Made by a program: the position numbers and the translations under genes
In this document: in pieces, positions 20,886-31,010 of the stretch
Layout of the letters: every line of letters starts with the position of its first letter
How positions within the stretch are numbered: position 1 is the first letter of the stretch
Source: Antilocapra americana
Taxonomy: Eukaryota; Chordata; Mammalia; Artiodactyla; Antilocapridae
Assembly (NCBI GenBank): GCA_007570785.1
Contig: ML661382.1
Coordinates: 1,057,526-1,121,525, forward strand
Direction of reading: 5' to 3'
DNA length: 64,000 bases
The notes under the pieces: generated by a model
Told to the model about the DNA's origin: nothing
Seen by the model: only the letters and a program-made list of their open reading frames with translations
Databases searched by the model: none

Positions 20886-21123
20886 ATACCCACTGCCTCC
20901 CCACAGAGCTATTTAAGTACTCTATTATAACATTTTTGTTTTCTGTTATAATAAATAATAGTAATAATAACATGCACTGTAAAGACCAAAGCTTTATGTT
21001 GTATCTCATACTATCCTCAACACATTTTCCTTGTTGATTGTGGTCAGACTTTCAAAGTTGCCTCATGCACACTAAGAAACAGAATGTGGAAGAAGTCCCC
21101 AAGACACACCATTTAACTAGGCT

Positions 21124-21166
21124 AATGACCTAGCCCACCAGAGCACAGGGCTAAAGGAAAACTCCC
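21124..21166 (+). repeat. Long direct repeat, left copy (flanks Bov-tA)
   Basis: aatgacctagcccaccagag, then cacagg, is followed by a diverged ggaaaactccc part. The same text recurs at 21381-21421 on the other side of a Bov-tA. The first 26 bases are identical. Confidence 0.9.
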
Positions 21167-21380
21167 AGATGGCACTGGTGGTAAAAACCCTCCTGCCAGT
21201 GCAGGAGACATAAGAGACACAAGTTTGATCCTTGGGTTGGGAAGCTGCCCTGGAGAAGGGAATGGCAACCCACTCCAGTAGTCTTGCCTGGACTCTCATG
21301 GACAGAGAAGCCTGACGGGCTACAGTTCATGGGGTCACACAGAGTCAGACACGACTGAAGTGACTTAGCATGCAGCATGC
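21167..21380 (+). mobile_element. Bov-tA SINE
   Basis: gatggcactggtggtaaaaaccctcctgccagtgcaggagac ... ggaatggcaacccactccagtagtcttgcctgg ... ggggtcacacagagtcagacacgactgaagtgac, ending with a short gcatgcagcatgc. Confidence 0.93.
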
Positions 21381-21421
21381 AATGACCTAGCCCACCAGAG
21401 CACAGGTGAAAGAAAACTCCC
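21381..21421 (+). repeat. Long direct repeat, right copy
   Basis: Partner of 21124-21166. Together they bracket one Bov-tA. At about 41-43 bp they are much longer than a usual SINE target duplication. Confidence 0.9.
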
Positions 21422-21749
21422 CACCTCCTTAATTCAAAGAGTTGGCTCTGCCTGATAACATTATGATACTATTTCAGTCCCTTCTGTAAGGAGGCAGAAT
21501 CACTGCTCTCATCAGGTATTTCTAGGTATTCTTCAAAAAGGCTTTCGCTGCCTGATCTTCAGTGTTTCTTAAATAATGGTCCATTGATGATAACCAACTG
21601 TGCTGCTTTGCACAGGACTAGGGATGCGTGATTTAGGCTGCTAAGATTAGGACAGTCCTGGGCACACCAAAGACAGCTGGTCACCCTGACATAAACCAGC
21701 TACAGAATCATCTGAAAAAGTCAAGTGGAGATGGCTGGTTCTAACCCTA
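21422..21749. other. No feature recognised
   Basis: Unique-looking sequence between a SINE and a MER5-like element. Confidence 0.35.
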
Positions 21750-22000
21750 GGGCAGCGGTTATTAACCCTGGCTACACATCAGAACTGTCTGAGGAGATTG
21801 TAAAGCAGTATTAATGTCTGAGCTCACCCCTGATCAGTTGAACTAAGGCCTCTCGAGCTAGGGTCTGGGCATTGGGATTTTTTGATGTGCAGCTAAGATT
21901 GAAACCCTCTGCCCTAGAAATTTGGATTCTGGGCTAGGGTCTTGCCCAGGAATCTGCCTGTCTTTGTAACAGCTCCCCAGGGGATTCTCATGTACACTAT
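21750..22000. mobile_element. MER5-like (hAT-type) DNA transposon fragments
   Basis: ggcagcggttattaaccctggctacacatcagaac, then tgggcattgggattttttgatgtgcagctaag, has the MER5/Charlie non-autonomous layout. A second similar stretch follows at 21930-21995. Confidence 0.6.
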
Positions 22001-22186
22001 GACTTGATAACCAATGAATTCTTACGTGATGTGTGAATTTATTGGACAACATACCCTGAAGGCCTTGTATATGCTAGACTCTGGAAACACACAAAAAAAC
22101 AAAGACAAAACCACCTCCTATTCCCCCAGGCCCTCTTTATTACCCAGTGGAGAACAAAGACCTATAAATTGTTCCGAAACAGTATA

Positions 22187-23145
22187 CAGTAGTTGCCCCT
22201 TATCCACAGCAATATATTCCAAGTCCCCAGGGAATATGTGAACCTGTGAGTAGCACTGAATTTTATCTATATAATGGTTTTTCCTACACACACATACCTA
22301 TGGTGAAGTTTAATTTATAAATTGAACATTAACAACAATAATAATAAAATAGAATAATTAAAACAATATTCTGTCATAAAAGTTGTGTGAATGTTGTCAT
22401 CTTTCTCTCTCTCTCCAAATATCTTATTGTACAAATTTAATGCTGTTTCCATCTTAACTAAGCATTTATCACATATCGTGGCTGTAACTTTTGCAGTCTG
22501 AGGTAAGATAGCAAACCTAGCATGAATTTTTTTTTTCCTTTTTTGCAGTTTCATAGATGGACGATTCATTTTTACCACAGATCTTAGCAGCCTCAGAATG
22601 CAATTTTTTTTCTTGCCATTTTTTGTTGTTGGTGGTGGTCACACCATGTGATTTGCAGAATCTTAGTTCCCTGACCAGGGATCAAACTTGTGCCCCCTAC
22701 AGTGGAAACAGTCCTCGACACAGAACCACCAGGGAAGTTCCCTTTTTTTCTTTCCTTATTAAGGCAAGAACTTTCACCTTTTCACTTAAAGGAAGCACTT
22801 TACAGCTTATCTGTGACATATCTGTATTGCCGGCATTATTACTCTTGTGTTTTGGGGCCATTATTAGGTAAGATAAGGGTGACTTTGGCATACTTCAACT
22901 GATAAACAATTCTGCAGCTAGATGACTGGGCACGACACACTAGATAAAGAAATGATTCACGGTCCCGGGCCAGATGGAGCAGGACAGTTTGAGATTTCAT
23001 CGAGCGACTCAGAAGACAGCACAATTCAAAATGTATGAATTTGTTCATTTCTGGAATTTTCCACTTAATATTTTCAAACCAAGGTTGACTTCAGGTAACT
23101 GAAACCGGGGAAAGCAAAACCTCGGGTAAGAAGGGGGTACTACTG
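22187..23145 (+). mobile_element. Tigger/mariner-like DNA transposon with visible terminal repeats
   Basis: The left end cagtagttgccccttatccacag and the right end (reverse complement cagtagtacccccttcttacc) form imperfect terminal inverted repeats. Just inside them are ttccaagtccccagggaatatgtgaacc and ggtaactgaaaccggggaaagcaaaacc. TA precedes the left end. No transposase frame survives, and a CHR SINE sits inside at 22625-22740. Confidence 0.75.
22625..22740 (-). mobile_element. CHR-type SINE inside the DNA transposon
   Basis: ttgttgttggtggtggtcacacc, agaatcttagttccctgaccagggatcaaac and aaccaccagggaagttccc. Confidence 0.88.
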
Positions 23146-23232
23146 AACTGTGGTTTACATTTTAAAGTGGGTCAGTATCATCCGGGCAGTTGTGGTTATC
23201 CAGTTTCCAGGAGCCCAGTGTGGTAGATTAAA

Positions 23233-23743
23233 GACGGAGCCTATTACTTGCTGTTTCTCCACTAAAAGGTGGTTTTGTTTCCCCACCTTGAATCTGGGCC
23301 AGTCCTGTGACCAGTTTTGACTGATTACACGAGGCAGAAGTAGTACCGGATACCTCCAAGGCCAGGCCTGCCGAGATCTGCAGCTCTACTTCTGTTCCTC
23401 TTGGAATGTTCCCTCTTTGAGGTCTGCCATCATATAAGAAGAATGACCTCCACTGAGGCCACCACCCCATGAGGAAGTCCAAGCTACTCACAAGGAGAGA
23501 GAGACCACGTAGAAGAGCACCAAAGTGCCAGACCTTCTAGTGAAGCCTTCTCAAACCTTCCAGCCCAGTTCATCCACCCCCTGAATATAGCCGAGGGAAT
23601 GATCTCAGCTGATACCACATGCAGCAGAACTGCTCACTTAAACCCAAATTCTGGACCCCCAGACTCATGACAAAATTAAATGGCTGTTGCTGGAAGCTAC
23701 TATGCTTTATAGTGATCTGTTATATAGCAATAGTTACTAGTAC
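23233..23743 (+). mobile_element. MLT1-like LTR
   Basis: ccttgaatctgggccagtcctgtgaccagttttgac near the start; at the end atggctgttgctggaagctactatgc and gttatatagcaatagttactagtac. This is the MLT1 (MaLR-type) order. The element at 43075-43545 is related. Confidence 0.7.
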
Positions 23744-23944
23744 CTCTCATCAGAGCTAGAGGATGACGTGACATTCCACACTATTCTACCTTCCCTTTAA
23801 CACCATACATCTTCACAGAGTAGACAGAGAAGAGTAGACAGCAGCTATCTCACCTGAAAGAGCCTCTCAGTTCATCTCCACATTCCTTCCCCCACTTCCA
23901 AAACAAAACACAATCATAGGTCAGAGTACATCGACCGTCTGCTT
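23744..23944 (+). mobile_element. L2 fragment, left part of interrupted element
   Basis: The L2-like text gtctgcttaaaagtccttcagtg is cut by the CHR SINE at 23960-24261 and continues at 24276. The left boundary is uncertain. Confidence 0.5.
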
Positions 23945-23959
23945 AAAAGTCCTTCAGTG

Positions 23960-24261
23960 GGGGGCTTTCCTGGTGGGTCCAGTGGTTGGGAGTCCACTTT
24001 GCAATGCAGGGGACACTGTTCAATCCTTGGTCTGGGAGCATCTCACATGCCCTGGAGCAACTGCGCCTATGCATCACAACTGTTAAGCTCATGCATGGCT
24101 ACCACCGAAGCCCATGCCCTATAGCCCATGCTCTGCAACAAGAGAAGCCACCTCAATGAGAAGCCCCCACAAAGCAACGAGAGTAGCCCCTGCTCACTGC
24201 AACTAAAGAAAGCCCACACACAGCAACAAAGACCCAGCACAGCCAAAATACATAAATAAAT
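23960..24261 (+). mobile_element. Full-length CHR-type SINE inside L2
   Basis: ggggctttcctggtgggtccagtgg head, agcccatgctctgcaac middle, caacaaagacccagcacagcc and an (aaat)n tail. Flanks aaaagtccttcagtg (23945-23959) and aaaatccttcagtg (24262-24275) are target duplications that differ by one base. Confidence 0.92.
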
Positions 24262-24275
24262 AAAATCCTTCAGTG

Positions 24276-24648
24276 TTTCCCATTGGCTTCAGGGTAAATC
24301 CAGGATCCTTGGCATGGCTGATAAATCCTGCACCACCGAGCTCCAGCCTTCTTTTAACCTTCTACTACTCTACCAACATCTCTCTGCTGCAACCACAGGG
24401 GCTTCTTTCTATCTCAAGCACACACCAAGCTCTCTCTTGTCTCAGGGTCTTTGCATTTGCTGTTCCCTCTACCTAACCCTTTCTGCTCCCCACCCCCAAC
24501 CCCCAAAACCCAACCGCATATACTCAAAGCTAGCTCTTTTTCTGGCCTCTCTGCAGCGGCAGCCCAACCACTGCCCACCCCATATACTCTATCACATCCC
24601 CTTTCTAACTTACTTGCAGCACCTAACTTTCTAAAAATACCTGGTTTG
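24276..24648 (+). mobile_element. L2 LINE 3' part
   Basis: cccattggcttcagggtaaatccaggatccttggcatggctgataaatcctgcacc and gtctcagggtctttgcatttgctgttccctctacc are collinear with the L2 3' end. It is interrupted at 24649-25351 and resumes to about 25460. Confidence 0.8.
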
Positions 24649-24740
24649 AGCATTTCCCTGATGATCTAATGGTTAATGATCTACTCTCCAACACAGGGTA
24701 CGTGGGTTCAATCCCTGGTCAGGGAACTAAGATTCCACAT

Positions 24741-24943
24741 TGATTGGTTTCGTCCCTCTGTCGTGTCCGACTCTTGCAACCGCATGGACTGTAGCCTGCC
24801 AGGCTCCTCTGTCCATGGGATTTTCCAGGCAAGAATACTCGAGTGGATTGCCATTTCCTTCTCCAGGGAAACTTCCCGACCCAGGAATCAAACCCGGGTC
24901 TACTGCATTGCAGGCAGATTCTTTACTGACGGAGCTATGAGGG
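24741..24943 (-). mobile_element. Bov-tA SINE inside the CHR SINE
   Basis: Reverse-complement Bov-tA (ccctctgtcgtgtccgactc ... ggagctatgaggg). A perfect 12-bp duplication aagattccacat lies at 24729-24740 and 24944-24955. Confidence 0.95.
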
Positions 24944-25116
24944 AAGATTCCACATGCCATGGGGCAACTAAGCCCGTGTGCCACAACTACAGAGCTGCAG
25001 TACTGAGCCAGAGCTCTGGGCCCGTGTGCTGCGACAAACTGAAACTCACATGCCACAATCAATAACGATCCCACATGCCACAAAGAAGATCTCTGGTGTG
25101 ACAACTAAGACTCAGT

Positions 25117-25308
25117 GTTGCTGTTGCTGTTGTTGTTGTTTTCAATCACTAAGTTGTGTCCAGCTCTTTGGAACCCCATGAATGGGAGCATGCAAGCCAG
25201 GCTTCCCTGCCCTTCACTATTTCCCGGCATTTGCTCAAATTCATGTCCATTGAGTCGGTAATGCTATCTAACCATCTCATCCTCTGCCACTCTCTTCTCC
25301 TTTCACTG
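25117..25308 (-). mobile_element. BovB 3' fragment inside the CHR SINE
   Basis: Reverse-strand BovB 3' end (cactaagttgtgtccagctc, catgtccattgagtcggtaatgctatctaacc). The repeat ctaagactc is present at 25107-25115 and 25309-25317. Confidence 0.88.
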
Positions 25309-25351
25309 CCTAAGACTCGATGCAGACAAATAAATATGTAAAAATAAAAAT

Positions 25352-25460
25352 CTGGTTTGTTTATCGGTTGTCTGTATCTTTCTAGTAGAATATAAGCTCC
25401 AGGAAAGCAGGAAATTTTTTTATCCTATCTAATGGTGCTTACTGTTTGCTGAATAAACCA
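25352..25460 (+). mobile_element. L2 3' end, continuation
   Basis: tagtagaatataagctccaggaaagcaggaaattttt and gtgcttactgtttgctgaataaacc are the L2 3' terminus, resuming after the nested SINEs. Confidence 0.8.
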
Positions 25461-25678
25461 CCAAGTGACTAGAAGGAAGAAGGAGGAAATTTGGAAAGAA
25501 CACTGAATTGCTACACTCAGAAAACCCTGGTTCTTGCTCCAGTTCTGCCCCCTGCTTATCTCCAGACAAGCCACTTCACCTCACCTGATCAGTCCCCGCT
25601 GTGATGCCCCTGGACAATGATGCTGTGTGTGCCATACACTGTAGTGTTCACAGTTGTTGCTCATGAAGCCCCATAAGA

Positions 25679-25823
25679 ATTTCAGACAAGCTATGTTACT
25701 CTCATACATTTTGAAGTCAACAATAAATTACTTCTCACAAATAAAAATCAGGTGCAAGATAGAGCTTTCTAGCATAGTCTTTATTAGAGACATGTTTTAG
25801 ATAAGTCTTCCTAAACCTTGGAG
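25679..25823 (+). repeat. 145-bp direct duplication, copy 1
   Basis: It starts atttcagacaagctatg and ends ctaaaccttggag. It matches 26947-27091 with equal length and about four substitutions (about 97% identity by eye). It does not resemble a repeat family that I know. Confidence 0.92.
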
Positions 25824-25967
25824 CTACAGATTTAGTTTGCTCAGTTTATGGAAAATGTCTGCCGTATAATCCAATCATCAAAACCAGTCTTCATTGTCAA
25901 ATCGATCAGCCAAACCAGAATAATCTTCTATCTGTAAGAGAATCCACCTTCATTCTTTTCTTCCTTG

Positions 25968-26222
25968 TTACCTCTAATTTTTTACTGAGGTATAGTTGAC
26001 CTGGGGTACTATGTTAGTTTCAGGTGTACAACATAGTAATTCAAAATTTTTATAGGTTACACTGCATTTAAAGCTGTTATAAAATATCGGCTATATTCCT
26101 TGTGCTATATAATATATCCTTGTAGCTTATTTATTTTACACTTAGTAGCCTGAACCTCTTAGTCTCCTACTCCTATCTTGCCCCATCCCTTTCCCTCTCC
26201 CCACTGGTAACCAGTTTTGGTC
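25968..26222 (-). mobile_element. L1 3'-end fragment
   Basis: Reverse-strand L1: tactgaggtatagttgacctgggg, tttcaggtgtacaacatagtaattc and ccctctccccactggtaacc. Confidence 0.85.
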
Positions 26223-26264
26223 TTACTGAGAGCATAGCAATTCTAGCTCCCACCCTCCACTAGG

Positions 26265-26946
26265 CCTTTTCATGAGCATCTCTCTGGGCTAGAACATCTT
26301 CCCTCCCCAATTTGTTCTCCTGGCCAAGTCCTAACACCCCCTCCAAGACTCTGTCCTAACATTTCCTCTGCAAAGCCTTATTAAGCCTCATCTATGCACC
26401 TGCCATCGGGCTAAGCAAGGGATACAGTAACCAATAAAGCAGACATGGAAGAATTAAATGCCCCTTAGGGTACCACTGTCTTCTTTGTATTATCACTGTC
26501 TCCTCCACAAGGCTGTGAAAGCCCTGAAGATAGAACTTCTGCTTTATTCACCTTTTAAGGTTATTTATTTATTTGTTTGGCTGTGTTGGGTCTTCATTGC
26601 TGTGTGGTTTATTCTCTACCTGTGGTGTGCCAGCTTCTCATTGCAGTGGCTTCTCTTGTTGTAAAGCATGGGATTTAGGGCGAGTGGGCTTCAGTAGCTG
26701 TAGCCCCCAGGCTCTAGAGCATAGGCTCAATAATTGTGGTGAATGGACCTAGTTGCTCTGCGGCATGTGGGATCTTCCCAAATCAGGGAATCGAACCCGT
26801 GTATCCTGCATTGGCAGGCGTATTCTTTACCACTGAATCGCCAGGGAAGACATATTTTATTCATCTTTGAATCCCTATTATGGAACCCACAGAACAAATC
26901 AGATTATGTTTGTTGAATTAACTCTCTCATAAAAGATTCATTGAAC
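26265..26946 (+). mobile_element. L2 fragment interrupted by a CHR SINE
   Basis: L2-type text around 26340-26545 (ctccacaaggctgtgaaagccctgaag) resumes after the SINE at 26856 (ttcatctttgaatccctattatggaaccc ... gtttgttgaatt). Confidence 0.65.
26553..26855 (-). mobile_element. Full-length CHR-type SINE
   Basis: tttatttgtttggctgtgttgggtc start, ggcttcagtagctgtagcccccaggctctagagc, gtgggatcttcccaaatcagggaatcgaacc, and end gaatcgccagggaaga. Confidence 0.92.
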
Positions 26947-27091
26947 ATTTCAGACAAGCTATGTTACTCTCATACATTTTGAAGTCAACAATAAATTACT
27001 TCTCACAAATAAAAATCAGTTGCAAGATAGAACTTTCTAGCATAGTCTTAATTAGAGACATGCTTTAGATAAGTCTTCCTAAACCTTGGAG
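26947..27091 (+). repeat. 145-bp direct duplication, copy 2
   Basis: Partner of 25679-25823, 1268 bp downstream, same orientation. It lies directly after the 3' end of an L2 fragment. Confidence 0.92.
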
Positions 27092-27400
27092 TATCAGGAA
27101 CATACAGGGTGCTCACTATAAGTTGTGAACATATACATAGGACCAACAGAGCACATGACTGAATGAATGAAGTATGAATGAGTGACTGAATGCATGAATC
27201 AGGGGAGGACTGTGCTCTTTCCCAGTTGGATGAAGCAGCCCAGAGCAGGAGATGTACTGATGTACATCAAGTGAGAAGCCAGTGTCTAGGAAGCTGGGGG
27301 AAGGCTGATGCCCTTCTGCTCTTTCTGACACACAGAAACTCAAAGGACAATAAGGATTTGAACAAAGTGCACAGAGTCCAGAGTCTGACCTAGATTTGAA
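27092..27400. other. No feature recognised
   Basis: Contains a short tgaatga-type direct tandem near 27152-27200. Nothing else is supported. Confidence 0.35.
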
Positions 27401-27560
27401 TTCTGGATCCACTACTTATTATTAGCCATGTGACCTCAGGCAAATCCCTTTGTCTGTTTGTATCTTCATGTCCAATGTAAAATGGGGCTGAGGATAATAT
27501 AATAGGGTTATGATTGAATGAGATTACGCACTTAAAAGGCTGTAACCTGAGGCCAGGCAC
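27401..27560 (+). mobile_element. MIR SINE
   Basis: gaattctggatccactac, ttagccatgtgacctcaggcaaatcc, tgtaaaatggggctgagg and gagattacgcacttaaaaggctg. Confidence 0.85.
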
Positions 27561-28708
27561 AGTTGGTAGCAGGAACTGATGGTTCCCATCACTGATTCTA
27601 AGTATGCAAATTCAGAAACAGCGGGAGAGCCTTCCTTCCCTCCCAGCTAGAGGTCCCAGCCCAGATCACTGTTCAAACCTCAAAGGGCAGGAGGCACTTT
27701 CCCCATTCAGCCCCTCCCTTCAACCTGCCCCTCCACTCCCAGCTCAGTGTTTGCAGGAGCCTTCAAGGCCAGGGGCGTCTGCTACCTCTTTACAAGAGAG
27801 AGAAGGGAGGGTGGCAGTTAGGGCGGGTTGTTGCAGGAAGTGGGCCAAAGCAGCACAGGTGTTTCTGGAGGCCCTGCTGTGTGCCTGGCACTGGGCTTGG
27901 TGTTTGATATGTACCATCTCTTGTCCATGGAGTCCCAACAACAACAACAACATCTCCTGTCCTCTTCATAACAATATTATTTAGAGATAAGGAAACTGAC
28001 GTTCAGGAAGAGGTAGGATATCAATCCAAATGCCTCTAAGACGCCAAAGTGTTTCCACTCTGCCTCACTGGCCACCTGCTTATAGATGATCACCAAACAT
28101 TTGTGAAATCAATTTCAGTTCTCTTATTCCCAGGAAGAGAGGAAACTGTGTGTCCCACCCCTAATTCACCCCTGCCCCACCCCCGGCGGAGAATCATGAA
28201 TAAAGAATATTAAGGAGTGAAGGAATCCTTCAGACACCCATACCAGGAAGGAGGCAACAGCCTCGGGGAGTTGCTGGGCAGGAAGCAACCGGAGACTGTC
28301 CGGCCCTGGCTGTGGTCTTCCGGGGCAGAGTTCTAGGAAAGACAAGGATCTGGCTTGGTTGGAGGGAGCAAAGAGCTGGGGGACTGGAGCTGGGGACAGG
28401 TGACTGCAGAGAACGGGATGAAGGGCGAGAAAGAAGGCGAGAGATTGAACAGGGCTCAGCGGGGCAATGGCATTACCTGGTCCTCCCACCATCAGGGAGA
28501 GCGGTGAGTCAGAGACAGCCCCCTGACTCCTGGCCCAACCTGCTGCCAACTTTTAAAATGAAAGTAGCAGGATCCCAAGCGGACACTCCTGAAGCCTCCT
28601 CTGGAAGGAGGTTGCCCTGGGCCTCGGGCGCTTCCCCCCCCCCCCCCCGCCAACCCCTCCCCCCCGACCGAGGGACCGGGTCGACGGCTCCCAGCGCCCG
28701 CAGCTTAC
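27561..28708. other. GC-rich unique region, possible RHBDL2 intron 1 start
   Basis: From about 28150 the GC content rises. A C-run of 15 (28634-28648) and further C-blocks to 28671 lie just downstream, in gene sense, of the candidate donor at 28708. Open frames on both strands reflect composition and carry no known domain. A short (aac)n lies at 27938-27953. Confidence 0.4.
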
Positions 28709-28850
28709 CTGGGGCAGGGTAAGGTACGTCCCGGGCAGGACAGGCTGCTCCCTGCCTTTCCAGGCCAAGGGGCTGCCTCAGGTGTCCTGAAGTTCCCGCC
28801 CTGCCAGACACTCCTAGGTCGCTCCTCAAATTAAAATCCTCCTCACAGGT
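28709..28850 (-). other. Candidate non-coding first exon of RHBDL2
   Basis: On the minus strand, ctgccccag is followed by gtaagctgcggg, a strong splice donor (exon end at 28709). Upstream is a GC-rich stretch without repeats. RHBDL2 needs a 5' UTR exon because its coding exon 1 starts after an acceptor at 5860, and this is the best GC-rich, donor-bearing site seen on that strand. The 5' limit is arbitrary. Inference only; the first exon could be elsewhere. Confidence 0.35.
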
Positions 28851-29339
28851 TCCCGCTCGCCCAGCCCCCGGGGGACGGAGCCCGAGGAAATCCCCTCCCA
28901 GCCCTGAGAGGGCCTGGGCCGGACCAGCCAGCTCGGCAACCTCAGTCCTGGGCTGGCCCCGGATGAATGAGCCCTCCCGCTCTCCGCCTGTCTGGGTTTG
29001 AGCCAGGGCGCCTGTGACCGCCCCTTCGCTCTTTCTCCTTGGCCCCGGCCCTGAACTCTGATCCTCTTCCTCGTCCTACCCTCCCAGGTCTCTTGCCCTC
29101 TGTTCTCAGCTCTCTGGAGAAAGACCTCAGCTGGAGGACTCCTTTCTTTTCCCACCTTCTTATTTCCTGATTCCTTCTCAAAAAGAGGCCAGAGAGCAAG
29201 AGAGCTTACTGATGCCTCCCACGGGGGTCCACACCCCAAGACCCAGAGCAAGACAGAGCCAGATAGAGAACGGATGGTGGGGCGAAGAGAGTCTAAGGAA
29301 GAAACAGTCTTCCGTCCTGGGTTTCTTCTTTATGCACAT
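28851..29339. other. GC-rich flank of the candidate promoter
   Basis: GC-rich to about 29050, then balanced. No repeat is recognised. Several overlapping frames with Arg/Pro-rich content look compositional. Confidence 0.35.
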
Positions 29340-30120
29340 AGGAATACCGTCCAACACTTCTGACACCAGATGTGTGGGTTTAACCCACCCCAAACAATTT
29401 TGCAATAGCAACTGGGTCTCCAATTTAACCCAGTTCTGACACAATCTACCTGAAGCGAATGTCAGATCCCACAGGTGAAGGGCTCACACCGCTGCCCACT
29501 TCAGAAGCCAAGTGCAAGAAATGGGTCCCCAGGTCACCCACAACTTTCGTCCAACTTAGCTACACATCAGAGGTTCCTGTGTTCCCTTCCTGAGATCTAT
29601 AGGGTGAGGTCTGGATGCCTACCAAGCCTGGGAGTGTCTGTCCTCATGGAGTTGGGATGTAATACCCTACCCGTAGGTGGATGCGTTTACCAACCTGGAA
29701 AGTCCCCGAACTCCTAATATTGGGATTTTATGGAGACAGCCTCACATAGGCATGATCAATTATTAACTCCATGTCTAGCCCCTCTATCCTGTCAGAGGAT
29801 AGAAAATTTCAATCTTCTAATACTGCCTGGCTTGGTCTTCTAGTGACCAATTCCCATTCAGGAGCTCACCCAGAGTGGCCTCGTTAGAACAAGAGATGTT
29901 CATTGTGCTCTTATCTGGACTGAGAAGTTTTACAAGTGTTTTAAGAGCCTTGTGTCAAGGACAGAGTCAAAAGCCAAATATTAGAACAAAAAGATGCTGG
30001 CAGCACTCTTATCACTTGGGAAATTACAAGACTTTTAGGCGCTGTCTCTAAACCAGGAACCTGGGACAAAGACCAATATATATATATATATATTTTTTTT
30101 TTTCCTATTATCTCACACAG
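29340..30120. mobile_element. Old LTR-like element, copy A
   Basis: Similar in order to 33480-34215: acaatctacctgaag/acaattgtcctgaag, catggagttgggatg/catggagttagggtg, ggcatgatcaattattaactcc/ggtgtgatcaattatttactcc, tagcccctctatcc/aacccctctaccc, and tattatctcacaca/tattatctctcacaca. A (ta)n(t)n stretch lies at 30076-30104. Family not assigned. Confidence 0.6.
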
Positions 30121-30302
30121 GGGAATCAAACAGCTGGAAAAAAGATATTTAGGAGTGGTACAGAAATAGCAAATGAAGCCCTGGGAGTGGGTGAGGTCAC
30201 TCAGGGAGAAAAACTAGAGAAAGGAGAAAAGGGAATCTAGGACAGGACCCTGGGAAATACCAGGGGACATGCAGAGGATGGGGCAGGAGAAAGAAAGAGG
30301 AA

Positions 30303-30465
30303 AGGGGACTTGCATGGTGGTCCAGTGGCTGACTCCACACTCCCAATGCAGGGAGCCCAGATTTGATCCCTGGCCAGGGAGCTAGATCCCACATATTGCA
30401 ACTAAGACTTTGCATGCTGTGACTAAGACCTGGCACAGCCAGATAAATAAATAAAGAGGAAATAA
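30303..30465 (+). mobile_element. CHR-type SINE
   Basis: ggggacttgcatggtggtccagtggctgac, tttgatccctggccagggagctag and an (aaat)n tail. Confidence 0.92.
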
Positions 30466-30504
30466 AGAAAGAGGAAAAGGCCAGAAGCGAGAGCCAAGGG
30501 TTTG

Positions 30505-31010
30505 AGTCAGTTTGGGCTCCTATAACAACATATTATAGGGACCTGGCCGTCCAGTGGTTAAGACTCCACCTTCCAATGAGTTGACTACTTGGTTGGGGAA
30601 CTGAGGTCCCAAAAGCCACAGGGTGCAGCCGAAAGTTAAAAGCAAACAAACCAGCTGACTGGCTGGCTGGCTTAAACAAACAGACTGGCTGGCTTAAACA
30701 ACACTCCTTTTCCAGTTCTGGATGCTGGGAAGTCCAAGATCAAGGTGCTGGCAGATCAGTGTCTAGAGACGGCCTTCTTCCTGGCTTGCAGACAGTCGCC
30801 TTCTCTCCAGGTCCTCATCTGGTGGAAAGCAGAGAGAAGCAAGCTCTGTGGCATCTCTTTGCAGAAGGGCTCTCATCTCTTCATGAGGGCTCCACCCTCC
30901 TGACCTAATTACCCTCTAGAGGCTCCATGTCCAACACCATAACATGGGGGCTTGGGGCTTCAACACATGAACTGGCTGGAGAGGGAACACAGTCCCACTA
31001 TAGGGGTTGA
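30505..31010 (+). mobile_element. Old interspersed repeat interrupted by a CHR SINE
   Basis: agtcagtttgggctcctataacaacatattatagg is cut at about 30540; gcttaaacaacactcc, ttccagttctggatgctgggaagtccaagatcaaggtgctggcag and the later ccctcctgacctaattacc continue it. It is the same family as 44105-44462. Confidence 0.6.
30540..30650 (+). mobile_element. CHR-type SINE, short and diverged
   Basis: gggacctggccgtccagtggttaagactccaccttcc and gttggggaactgaggtccc. Followed by a short tandem of (ctgg)n near 30655-30672. Confidence 0.75.

Larger units (their letters stand above)
24649..25351 (+). mobile_element. CHR-type SINE split by a Bov-tA and a BovB fragment
   Basis: Head gcatttccctgatgatctaatgg at 24649; middle part at 24956-25106 (ggggcaactaagcccgtgtgcc ... 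acatgccacaaagaag); tail at 25318-25351 (gatgcagacaaataaatatg). The flanking L2 text ctggtttg is duplicated at 24641-24648 and 25352-25359. Confidence 0.88.

Noticed and set aside
28695..28730. Resemblance to the 5' end of U1 snRNA (cttacctgggg)
   Set aside because: The similarity is limited to the splice-donor complement itself, as expected when a donor lies on the other strand; the rest of U1 is absent.
28312..29251. Several 100-140-codon frames on both strands in the GC-rich patch
   Set aside because: Overlapping frames on both strands with Pro/Arg/Gly-rich text and C-run translation; explained by GC content, not by a gene.
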